The notes beneath the pieces are model-generated. The model was given only the letters and a program-made list of their open reading frames with translations. It made no database searches and had not been told where the DNA came from. From Nocardiopsis sp. MG754419 (GTDB taxonomy: Bacteria; Actinomycetota; Actinomycetes; Streptosporangiales; Streptosporangiaceae): a DNA stretch of 33,719 nt. Of this stretch, positions 23,784 to 30,949 are shown one piece after another (position 1 is the first letter of the stretch; each line of letters starts with the position of its first letter). The position numbers were made by a program, and so were the translations under genes. Location: contig NZ_QOCZ01000044.1 in the NCBI RefSeq assembly GCF_018207095.1, forward strand, positions 1 to 33,719. The letters are read 5' to 3'.

Positions 23784-25643
23784 TCAGACCCGGTCCGGTG
23801 GGGCGGGGACGTCGGCGCCGTAGCGGCGTGCCAGGGCGTGGAAACCCTCCTTGGGTTCCCAGTGGCCGTCGTCGGGGGACAGGCCCGAATCCCAGGTGGG
23901 CGGGCGCACGACCCCGAAGCTCGCCATGTCGTTGTCGCGGGTGGGGTCGAGGGAGTAGCGGCAGTCGCCCTCGATGAACATGCACAGGAACGCGCCGTGC
24001 ACGTCCTCGGTCTCGTACACGTCGATGAGCGTGTCGATCATGTCCGCCTGGACACGCTCGTCGCGGATGAGGTTCCCGCGCACCTTGCGGTCGCTCAGGT
24101 CGCGCCAGTCCAGGGGATCGGCGCCCGAGCCGCCCTTGGTCTCGGCGCCCTGGTAGGAGCAGCACCCGAATTCGGTGACCACCACCGGCCTGCCCCACCG
24201 TTTCAGCGCGCGCAGCCCTTGGCGGTAGGTGCCCCGGGTGAGCTCGTCGAAGTAGTAGTCCACCCCTATGAGGTCGAAGGGGGACCAGTCCACGGTCTCC
24301 CAGGTGCCCGAACCGTAGGAGAGCGGCCCCGGGAACCGCTCTCGGGCGACGGTCACCAGCCGGCGCAGCACCGCGTTCAGCCGGCGGTCGTAGTAGGCGG
24401 GGATCATCCCGAACACGGACAGGGACCGGATCCTGCGCCCCATGTCGCGTCCGGGGAGGATGCCCCGATTGAAGATCGTGAGCTCACAGCCCACGTTGAG
24501 CACCACCCGGTCGGGATACTCGTCGAGCAGTCGCCCGGCCCTCGCGGCGACCCGTTCCATCTGTTCGACCAGCTCGTCGGGGTCGGCGTCCACCGAACGC
24601 GGTTGCAGCCACACGTCGAGCCCCTGTTCCAGGGCGAAGCGGGCGGCCTGCTCCAAACGGTCCGGGTCATGGCCGAACAGGGACACGGTGGTGCAGTGCA
24701 GGTCCTCGTGGACGACACGCATCTCCTCGCGGACCGCGTCGGGGTTCCAACGTTCCCGTGAATGCTGCCCCGGCGCGTAGCTGGAACCGACGTCGTACAG
24801 GATCCCGCGCACCGGGATGCGGCGGCGCGGCAGGGAGTCTTGTGCCGTCGGAGCCCGGGTCAGTCCGGGACGGGCGGCGAAGAGGAAGCGGACCACCAGG
24901 TAGCCGACCAGGGAACCGACCATGACCAGTGCCAGGTTCCAGGCCTGGGTGTCGGCCGGGAAGGCCAGGCCGGCGCCGTTCAGTACGATGACGGTCGCCG
25001 TGAGCGCCAGACGCACACCCACTCCGGCCCAGATCCCGCCGGTGGTCGTGCGCAACAGCCCGAGGAGGACACCGAGGAGCGCCAGGTTGAGCAGTGCGTC
25101 GGTGGTCCCCAGAATCAGGGACACCGACCCGGCGAACAGCGCGGTCTGGACGAGGACCACGGTGGCCTGGGAGAGCCGGTACCCCAGCAACTGTTGGACG
25201 TAGCCGCGGAAGACCAGTTCCTCGGGCAGGATCTGCGAGAACACCATCAGTGTGGTCAGGAGCAGGGCGGAGGCGACGGCCGGGAGCAGGGCCGTGGTGT
25301 CCAGGTCGGCGGCGCCGGTGAGCAGGGCGGCGGTCACGACCAGTACGGAGCCGGCACCCGTGCTCAGGGCGGCGGTGACCAGTGGCGGCCAGGCCCGCGC
25401 GGGGGTGCCCAGGCCGATCGAGGACAGGGTGTGTCCGGCGGTGCGGCACAGCGCCCACACCAGCGGCAGGAGTAACAGGAGGACGACGGTCGAGCGCACC
25501 GTCAGCCCCACGAGGCCGTCCGGCGGGGCGACGAACAGGTCGACGAGCGTGTGGGCGGCCGCGCCGATCAGTGTGAAGGCGACGACCAGCGACCCGACTC
25601 GGATCAGGTCGCCGCGCGATCGCGGGGTCTCGGGTGGGGGCAT
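23784..25643 (-). CDS. CPBP-like membrane domain fused to TIM-barrel glycosidase-like domain
   Basis: A 619-aa two-part protein. Residues ~15-256 contain about eight membrane helices and resemble CPBP (Abi) intramembrane proteases: the first motif EELVFR is at 141-146, but the His of FxxxH (region ALFAGSVSLI) and of HxxxN (region AGVGVRLALT) appear absent, so proteolysis is doubtful. Residues ~278-610 form a soluble domain seen in actinobacterial proteins often labelled 'abortive infection protein': RGILYDVGSSYAPGQ, NVGCELTIF (E387) and VVVTEFGCCSYQGA (E491) match the two-Glu layout of clan GH-A barrels, followed by DMASFGVV and a C-terminal WEPKEGFHALARRYG. ATG 25643 has GGAG 5 nt upstream. 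It is divergent from a TetR gene over a long inverted repeat. Its function is unknown; cell-wall or envelope sugar processing or defence are both possible. Confidence 0.8.
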   Translation of the reverse strand: MPPPETPRSRGDLIRVGSLVVAFTLIGAAAHTLVDLFVAPPDGLVGLTVRSTVVLLLLLPLVWALCRTAGHTLSSIGLGTPARAWPPLVTAALSTGAGSVLVVTAALLTGAADLDTTALLPAVASALLLTTLMVFSQILPEELVFRGYVQQLLGYRLSQATVVLVQTALFAGSVSLILGTTDALLNLALLGVLLGLLRTTTGGIWAGVGVRLALTATVIVLNGAGLAFPADTQAWNLALVMVGSLVGYLVVRFLFAARPGLTRAPTAQDSLPRRRIPVRGILYDVGSSYAPGQHSRERWNPDAVREEMRVVHEDLHCTTVSLFGHDPDRLEQAARFALEQGLDVWLQPRSVDADPDELVEQMERVAARAGRLLDEYPDRVVLNVGCELTIFNRGILPGRDMGRRIRSLSVFGMIPAYYDRRLNAVLRRLVTVARERFPGPLSYGSGTWETVDWSPFDLIGVDYYFDELTRGTYRQGLRALKRWGRPVVVTEFGCCSYQGAETKGGSGADPLDWRDLSDRKVRGNLIRDERVQADMIDTLIDVYETEDVHGAFLCMFIEGDCRYSLDPTRDNDMASFGVVRPPTWDSGLSPDDGHWEPKEGFHALARRYGADVPAPPDRV

Positions 25644-25656
25644 GAGCGCTCCAAAC

Positions 25657-25700
25657 AACTCCGTACACTGTTCGATTAATGTAGAACAGTGTACGGAGTT
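25657..25700. promoter_or_regulatory. Long perfect inverted repeat, TetR operator region
   Basis: Arms AACTCCGTACACTGTTC (25657-25673) and its exact complement (25684-25700) flank a 10-nt AT-rich centre containing TAATGT and, on the other strand, TACATT, both TANNNT-like -10 elements. Short CCAA/TTGG outliers extend the symmetry. It lies between divergent genes, so a bound TetR protein would block both promoters. Each arm also has weak dyad symmetry about GTAC, so two dimers may bind. Confidence 0.7.
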
Positions 25701-25731
25701 TTGGCAAAGGGGTCGGACGAGGAGAAGGTGA

Positions 25732-26469
25732 GTGGGCGCCACACGTAAGAGCATCGAGACCACACTGGACCTGCTGTGGACCGGCCTCGGCCGACCTAAA
25801 CGCGGCCCTCGGCATCAGCTCACCGTGCGACGCGTGGTGGAGGCGGCCATGGCCGTCGCCGAGGCCGAGGGCGTCGAGGCGCTGTCCATGCGCAAGGTCG
25901 CCGCCCACCTGGGCGTGGGCGCCGCCACGCTGTACACCTACGTACCCGACAAGGCGGCGCTGCTGGCCCTGATGGTCGACGACATGATCGGGCGTGCCCC
26001 GCTGCCGCACACCCGACCGGGCACCTGGCGGGAGAAGGTCGAGGCCTGGGCTCGCGAGGACCTGGCGTCCTTTCGCGCACACCCCTGGCTCATCGAGGTC
26101 ACCTCCGGCCCGTTCGTCGGCCCCCATGCCTTCGCCTGGACCGACTCGGCCCTCCGCGTGTTCGACGACACCGGGCTGAGCGCGGAGGAGGCCGTCGCCG
26201 TCGTGGAGTCCGTCGACGCCCTGGTGCGAGGCCATGTCGCCCGGGTCGTCGTCGCCGACCGGGCCGAGAGCCTGACCGACCCCCAGGGGCGTTCGTTCGC
26301 CTCCATCCAGGAGGGTTACCTGAGCACGCGACGGATCGAGGCGGGGCGCTTCCCGTCCATCGAACGCATCGAGGCACCGCTGGACGCCGTGGCGGTCTTC
26401 GAGCGCTCCCTGGTCTGGTTGCTCGACGGCGTCGAGCGCGACATCGCCGAACGCGGCGCCCGGGGCTGA
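25732..26469 (+). CDS. TetR-family transcriptional regulator
   Basis: A 245-aa TetR regulator of the larger type with a TetR class C-terminal domain. An N-terminal extension of about 28 residues precedes the DNA-binding domain LTVRRVVEAAMAVAEAEGVE..LSMRKVAAHLGVGAATLYTYV (about 30-74). GTG 25732 follows GGAGAAGG. It is divergent from the CPBP-TIM fusion gene and probably controls it and itself through the inverted repeat at 25657-25700. Confidence 0.9.
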   Translation: MGATRKSIETTLDLLWTGLGRPKRGPRHQLTVRRVVEAAMAVAEAEGVEALSMRKVAAHLGVGAATLYTYVPDKAALLALMVDDMIGRAPLPHTRPGTWREKVEAWAREDLASFRAHPWLIEVTSGPFVGPHAFAWTDSALRVFDDTGLSAEEAVAVVESVDALVRGHVARVVVADRAESLTDPQGRSFASIQEGYLSTRRIEAGRFPSIERIEAPLDAVAVFERSLVWLLDGVERDIAERGARG

Positions 26470-26476
26470 GCGGGCG

Positions 26477-26493
26477 CCGCGTCGCCGACGCGG
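26477..26493 (+). terminator. Hairpin after the TetR gene
   Basis: A 7-bp stem CCGCGTC/GACGCGG with a GCC loop begins 7 nt past the TetR stop codon. No U tract. Confidence 0.4.
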
Positions 26494-26521
26494 GTCGATC
26501 GTGGAGAAACGCGTGTGTGAC

Positions 26522-26557
26522 TTGACGCACTTACCGAGTAACTGATTTAGTCACTAT
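26522..26557 (+). promoter_or_regulatory. GntR promoter with overlapping operator
   Basis: TTGACG (26522-26527), an 18-nt spacer and TTTAGT (26546-26551) place the transcription start at the ATG at 26558, that is, a leaderless message; no Shine-Dalgarno is present. The dyad AGTAACT-GATTT-AGTCACT (26537-26555, 6 of 7 pairs) covers the -10 and is the likely autoregulatory GntR site. Confidence 0.5.
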
Positions 26558-27247
26558 ATGAATAAGCATGCGCCCTCCCTGTCCGAGCGGCTCGCCGACG
26601 ACATCGTGGAGATCATCCGCAGCGATCACCTGGAGCCCGGGGACCTCATGGCGTCCTCCCGGGAACTCGCCCAGCGCTTCGACGTCACCACGCCGACCGT
26701 GCGCGAGGCGCTGCGTCGTCTGGAGGCCACCGGGGTCGTGGAGTTCCGGCACGGATCGGGGACCTACGTCGGCGCCGGGTTCAGCCGGACGCTCCTGGTC
26801 AACCCGCACCTGCCCAGGGAGAGCGGTGACTCGGTCCTCGAACTGGCCGAGGCGCGCCTGGTCCTGGAACCGCCCATCGCCGCGGCGGCCGCCGCCGTCC
26901 GAGACGACGACCAGTTGGCCCGGCTGGAACGTTCCACCGTCAACGCCCTGCACCCGCCCCGGTTCGACGGCGATGCTCCCGTGCACTTCCACGTGGCGCT
27001 GGCCGCGGCCAGTGGTAACACCCTGCTGCGCGAGACGGTCGAGGCCCTGCTCTACGTCCGTTCGCGCGAACAGGTCGAGATCAGACATCGCTACCACGAC
27101 CGCGAACGCGACCACGCCGAGCACATGGAGATCTACACCGCCGTCAGGGACCGGGACGCCGAGGCCGCCGAACGGCTGACGCGGCTGCACCTGACCGCCA
27201 TCAGGGACGCCGTGGCCGCGGTTCCGCGCCGGGACGAGGAACGATGA
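26558..27247 (+). CDS. GntR-family regulator, FadR (FCD) type
   Basis: A 229-aa regulator. The N-terminal winged helix-turn-helix (PGDLMASSRELAQRFDVTTPTVREALRRLEATG) is followed by a GSGTYVG wing and an FCD ligand domain with the metal-type residues of this group (FHVALAAASGN, RDHAEHMEIY). Such proteins sense small organic acids or catabolic intermediates. It overlaps the creatininase gene by 4 nt (ATGA), so it is co-transcribed and probably controls the locus. ATG 26558 appears leaderless. Confidence 0.9.
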   Translation: MNKHAPSLSERLADDIVEIIRSDHLEPGDLMASSRELAQRFDVTTPTVREALRRLEATGVVEFRHGSGTYVGAGFSRTLLVNPHLPRESGDSVLELAEARLVLEPPIAAAAAAVRDDDQLARLERSTVNALHPPRFDGDAPVHFHVALAAASGNTLLRETVEALLYVRSREQVEIRHRYHDRERDHAEHMEIYTAVRDRDAEAAERLTRLHLTAIRDAVAAVPRRDEER

Positions 27248-28017
27248 GCGCGCCGCGTCCGCACCACCTCGCCGACATGACCACCGAGGAGGCGGCCCTG
27301 GCCGTCACCGAGAGGCCGGTCGTCCTCCTGGCCGCCGGCGCGTTCGAACAGCACGGCCCCGCCCTGCCCCTGGCCACCGACCTGGTCCGGGCCGAGGCGG
27401 TGACCGAACGGGTCGCCGCGCGTCTGGCCGGGCGGGTGGTGATCGGACCGCACCTGCCGGTGGGCGTCTCACCGCACCACGTCGCCTTTCCCGGCACGCT
27501 CAGTCTCTCCGTCACCACCTTCCGCACGGTGGTCCGTGAGTATCTGGAGGGGCTCTACCGGCACGGATGGCGCAAGGTGCTGATCGTCACCGGCCACGGG
27601 GGCAACAACGCCTCCCTCACCACCCTGGCCCAGGACCTCCTGGCCGACCTGCCCGACCTCGAGTTCGCCTGGACGCCCCTGACGACGGTCGCCGCCGACG
27701 TCGTGGCCCGGATGCCCATAAGCGAGGTGCACGGCCACAGCGGTGAGGCGGAGACCGCGCAGATGCTCCATCTGGCGCCCGGCCTGGTCCACACCGACCG
27801 CTTCGCCCCCGGCACCAGACGCCTCACCGAACTCGACGCCCTGTCCCGTCTGGCCCGCCGGGCCGGACACCCCACGCTCCAGGTCCGCTACGACCGACTC
27901 AGCGCCAACGGGGTCCTGGGCGACCCCGCCCGCGCCACCGCCGAGGACGGGGCGGCCATCGTCGACCGCGTCGTCGACGAGATCACCGACTTCGTCGAGG
28001 AATGGCTCCAGGCCTGA
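27244..28017 (+). CDS. Creatininase-family amidohydrolase
   Basis: A 257-aa member of the creatininase / creatinine amidohydrolase family, metal-dependent cytosolic enzymes that open cyclic or linear amide bonds. Metal-site motifs are in order: GAFEQHGPALPLATD (E35, H37, D46), TGHGGNN (about 118-124) and HGHSGEAETAQM with the late Glu. True creatininases are only part of the family; others act on formamides or in cofactor maturation (MftE-like), so creatinine is not assured. Translation is coupled to the GntR gene by the 4-nt overlap. The unit ends at the hairpin 28031-28060. Confidence 0.87.
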   Translation: MSAPRPHHLADMTTEEAALAVTERPVVLLAAGAFEQHGPALPLATDLVRAEAVTERVAARLAGRVVIGPHLPVGVSPHHVAFPGTLSLSVTTFRTVVREYLEGLYRHGWRKVLIVTGHGGNNASLTTLAQDLLADLPDLEFAWTPLTTVAADVVARMPISEVHGHSGEAETAQMLHLAPGLVHTDRFAPGTRRLTELDALSRLARRAGHPTLQVRYDRLSANGVLGDPARATAEDGAAIVDRVVDEITDFVEEWLQA

Positions 28018-28030
28018 CCCGGCCCTGACC

Positions 28031-28060
28031 GGGGCGCTCCGCCCACCGGCGGACCGCCCC
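28031..28060 (+). terminator. Two-tier hairpin terminator
   Basis: Outer arms GGGGCG/CGCCCC and inner arms TCCGCC/GGCGGA, separated by a C-C mismatch, close a CACC loop 13 nt past the creatininase stop. The esterase and transporter may therefore be read from another promoter or by readthrough. Confidence 0.55.
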
Positions 28061-28210
28061 GCCGCCTCATCGACCGGTCCCGCCGCCATCGCGGGCCCGG
28101 CACCACCCGAACCCACAGGCCCCGGCCGTGCACGCGACCGCCGAGGGTCCGTCCGCCGTACCCGAGAACCGACCACCGGCGCCCGTACACCGACGGAAGA
28201 GGACTTCGAC

Positions 28211-29188
28211 ATGAGTCGCGCACACCGGCTCCTCGCCGGCCTGACGACCGCTCTCGCCCTACCCGCCCTGCTCCTGACCGGCCCGGACCCGGCGGGGGCC
28301 GCGCCGTCCCCCGACGCGGCCACCGACACCGCACCGCACCGGTCCGCGGGGTGCGGCCGCCCCCCGCCCCAGGCACTCGGACAGAGCGTGACGCGCACGC
28401 TCACCAGCGGGGGGATCGAGCGCACCTACCGCCTGCACCTGCCCGACGGCTACCACGGGCATCGCGCCCTGCCGGTCCTTCTGGGCTACCACGGCCGGGG
28501 CAACACGGGGGCCGGGACCGAGGCGTTCTCCGGGTTGACCGGTCTGCCCGCCATCGTCGTCCACCCCGACGGGGTGATCGGGCAGGGGGACGGCGACCGA
28601 CAGGCCTGGCAGGGCGCCCCCTACTCCGCGCCCGGCGTCGACGACGTCGCCTTCACCCACGACCTCCTCGACACCCTGGAGGCCGAACTGTGCGTGGACC
28701 GAGGTCGGGTCTACGCCACCGGCAAGTCCAACGGCGGCGCCTTCACCGCCCTGCTGGCCTGCGCGGCCTCCGAGCGCGTCACCGCCATCGCCCCCGTCGC
28801 CGCCGCCCTGTACCCGCACGGGTCGGACTGCGACCCGGTCCGGCCGGTCCCGGTCATCTCCTTCCACGGCACCGAGGACGTCACCATCCCCTACACCGGG
28901 GACGTCGTCCGCGGCCTGCCCGACATCGCGGCCTGGAACGCCGCACGGGCCGAGGCCAACGGTTGCCGGCCGACCCCGAGCACGGGTCGCGTGGAACCCG
29001 ACATCGCCGAGTACCGGTGGACCGGCTGCGACGCCGGTGCGCGGGTGCACCACGTGGCCGTCGAGGGCGGCGGCCACACCTGGCCCGGCGCCGACTCCTA
29101 CAGCGGAGGCGGCCACACGACACAGACCATCGAGGCCCACGAGGAGATGTGGCGCTTCCTGAGCCGTCACCGCCTGCCCGCCGTCTGA
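28211..29188 (+). CDS. Secreted alpha/beta-hydrolase esterase (PHB depolymerase/feruloyl esterase type)
   Basis: A 325-aa exported serine esterase. A signal peptide (LLAGLTTALALPALLLTG, cleavage near ...GAA) precedes an alpha/beta-hydrolase of the LpqC/Esterase-PHB family. The catalytic triad can be placed: nucleophile S173 in GKSNGG, D223 in HGTEDVTIPY and H289 in GGGHTWPG. PVLLGYHGRG supplies the oxyanion region. Cysteines at 48, 161 and later suggest disulfides. ATG 28211 follows GAAGAGGA. It lies 193 bp after the creatininase gene and 23 bp before the AbgT transporter gene, so it is probably in one unit with the transporter, supplying products for uptake. Confidence 0.85.
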   Translation: MSRAHRLLAGLTTALALPALLLTGPDPAGAAPSPDAATDTAPHRSAGCGRPPPQALGQSVTRTLTSGGIERTYRLHLPDGYHGHRALPVLLGYHGRGNTGAGTEAFSGLTGLPAIVVHPDGVIGQGDGDRQAWQGAPYSAPGVDDVAFTHDLLDTLEAELCVDRGRVYATGKSNGGAFTALLACAASERVTAIAPVAAALYPHGSDCDPVRPVPVISFHGTEDVTIPYTGDVVRGLPDIAAWNAARAEANGCRPTPSTGRVEPDIAEYRWTGCDAGARVHHVAVEGGGHTWPGADSYSGGGHTTQTIEAHEEMWRFLSRHRLPAV

Positions 29189-29211
29189 TCCGTACGTCCC
29201 AGGAGCACTCC

Positions 29212-30798
29212 ATGTCCCAGCCCACCTCTGGTGGCTCCGGATCCACCGGATCCGACCGCAGCACCGACGCGACCGACCACAAGGACGTTCCGCTGCCGCG
29301 CCTCATCCGCGCGATGGCGGTGATCGAACGGGTCGGCAACGCGCTGCCGCATCCCTTCTGGTTGTTCTGGATCCTCGCCGCGATCCTGGCGGTGGCCAGC
29401 GCGATCATGGCCGGGCTCGGCGTCTCCGTGGTCTCCCCGAGCGACGGGGAGACCGTGGTGGTCCGCAGCCTCCTCAGTGGTGAGGGTCTGGCGATGGCCC
29501 TGTCCACCATGATCGAGAACTTCGCCACGTTCCCGCCCATGGCGACGATCGTCGCGGTGATCATGGGCGTGGCGGTCGCCGAGCGCAGCGGCTTCCTGTC
29601 CTCGCTCATGCGGGTCAGCGTCTCGCGCGTTCCCACGGGCTGGGTCGTGTTCGCCGTCGCCTTCGCCGGGACGATGGCCCACGTGGCGTCGGCCGCCGCC
29701 TACATCATCCTGGTGCCTCTGGGCGGCCTCGCCTTCCGAGCGGTCGGCCGCTCGCCGATCCTCGGTGTGGTCGTCGCCTACACCGCCATCGCCTCCGGTT
29801 ACGACGCCAGCCCGATCCCCACCCCCAACGACGCCATCTTCGCGGGCATCACCACGGCCGCCGCCCAGGTCGTGGATCCGGGCGCCTACGTCTCACCACT
29901 GAGCAACTGGTTCTTCAACATCGCCTCCTCGGTGGTGTTGGCCGGGGTCATCACCGTGATCACCAAGTTCGTCCTGGAGAAGCGGCCCGACCTGGACCCC
30001 GACCCCGACGCCGACCTGGAGAACCTCGGTTCGCTGCACCTGAGCGACGACGAACGCTCCGGCCTGCGTCGGGCCCTGCTCGCCCTGGTGGCGGCCCTGC
30101 TGGTGCTGACCGCCCTCGTGGTCCCGGCCGGTTCTCCGCTGCGCGGTGAGGACGGCGGCCTGGCCGAGTCGCCCCTGCTCCTCGGTATCGGTGCGGTCGT
30201 GGCCCTGCTGTTCGGTCTGGTCGGTATCGTCTACGGGCACCGTGTCGGCACCATCGAGAAGCCCGGCGACGTGCCCGCGCTGATGGTCCTGGGCATCAAG
30301 CAGATGGCGCCCGTCCTGGTGCTGTTCTTCGCCATCGCCCAGTTCCTGGCCTACTTCGACTGGACGCACATCGGCGACGTGATCGCGGTGCGGGCGGCGG
30401 AGGCCCTGGAGACCAGCGGTATCCCGGTGGTCGTGCTGTTCCTGTTCATCCTGGTCCTGCTGAGCCTGATCAACATCATCATCACGAGCGGTTCGGCGAT
30501 GTGGGCGATCTGCGCCCCCGTCCTGGTGCCGATGCTCATGCTCATCGACGTTCCCGCCGAGACGACGCAGGCGCTGTTCCGGATCGCCGATTCCGGTTCG
30601 ACCGCCATCACCCCGATGAGCCCCTACTTCGTCATGGCGCTCGGGTTCCTCCAGCAGTACCGCAAGAGCGCCGGAATCGGCACCCTGGCCTCCTACACGC
30701 TGCCGCTGGCGGTGGGCATGACGGTGGTCTGGACCCTGCTGTTCCTGGCCTGGTGGGCGCTGGGCATCCCGCTCGGGCCCGGAGCCCCGGTGCGCTGA
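29212..30798 (+). CDS. AbgT-family transporter
   Basis: A 528-aa inner-membrane protein of the AbgT family (p-aminobenzoyl-glutamate importers such as E. coli AbgT, or drug exporters such as MtrF). Typical segments: RVGNALPHPFWLFWILA near the start, MGVAVAERSGFLSSLMR, a SYDASPIPTPND-like stretch (ASGYDASPIPTPNDAIF), NIIITSGSAMWAICAPVLVPM and FRIADSGSTAITPMSPYF. ATG 29212 has AGGAG 6 nt upstream. The stop codon TGA falls inside the first unit of a 13-bp tandem repeat. With the GntR and creatininase genes upstream it may import an amide compound; this is inference. Confidence 0.9.
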   Translation: MSQPTSGGSGSTGSDRSTDATDHKDVPLPRLIRAMAVIERVGNALPHPFWLFWILAAILAVASAIMAGLGVSVVSPSDGETVVVRSLLSGEGLAMALSTMIENFATFPPMATIVAVIMGVAVAERSGFLSSLMRVSVSRVPTGWVVFAVAFAGTMAHVASAAAYIILVPLGGLAFRAVGRSPILGVVVAYTAIASGYDASPIPTPNDAIFAGITTAAAQVVDPGAYVSPLSNWFFNIASSVVLAGVITVITKFVLEKRPDLDPDPDADLENLGSLHLSDDERSGLRRALLALVAALLVLTALVVPAGSPLRGEDGGLAESPLLLGIGAVVALLFGLVGIVYGHRVGTIEKPGDVPALMVLGIKQMAPVLVLFFAIAQFLAYFDWTHIGDVIAVRAAEALETSGIPVVVLFLFILVLLSLINIIITSGSAMWAICAPVLVPMLMLIDVPAETTQALFRIADSGSTAITPMSPYFVMALGFLQQYRKSAGIGTLASYTLPLAVGMTVVWTLLFLAWWALGIPLGPGAPVR

Positions 30799-30890
30799 CG
30801 CCGTGCGCCGACGCCGTGCGCTGACGCCGTGCGCCGACGCCGTGCGCCGACGCCGTGCGCCGACGCCGTGCGCCGACGCCGTGCGTCGAC
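30790..30890. repeat. 13-bp tandem repeat, 7 full copies plus 10 bp
   Basis: Units of GTGCGCCGACGCC start at 30790, 30803, 30816, 30829, 30842, 30855 and 30868, then a partial unit GTGCGTCGAC ends at 30890. Units 1 and 3 have T instead of C at position 7; in unit 1 this T makes the TGA stop of the AbgT gene. The period is not a multiple of three and no protein is likely. The array lies just before a strong terminator. Confidence 0.9.
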
Positions 30891-30907
30891 ATCGAGACCG
30901 GCGCGCC

Positions 30908-30943
30908 CGGGCCCGAACGGGGGGCCGCCCCCGGTCGGGCCCG
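30908..30943. terminator. Strong bidirectional terminator
   Basis: Outer arms CGGGCCCGA/TCGGGCCCG, one A-G mismatch, inner arms CGGGGG/CCCCCG and a GCCG loop give a long GC hairpin between the convergent AbgT and GH92 genes, 6 nt from the GH92 stop. Confidence 0.7.
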
Positions 30944-30949
30944 GTCGGG

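Noticed and set aside
30790..30890. CRISPR-like repeat array
   Set aside because: Units are 13 bp, directly adjacent and without spacers, so it is a tandem minisatellite.
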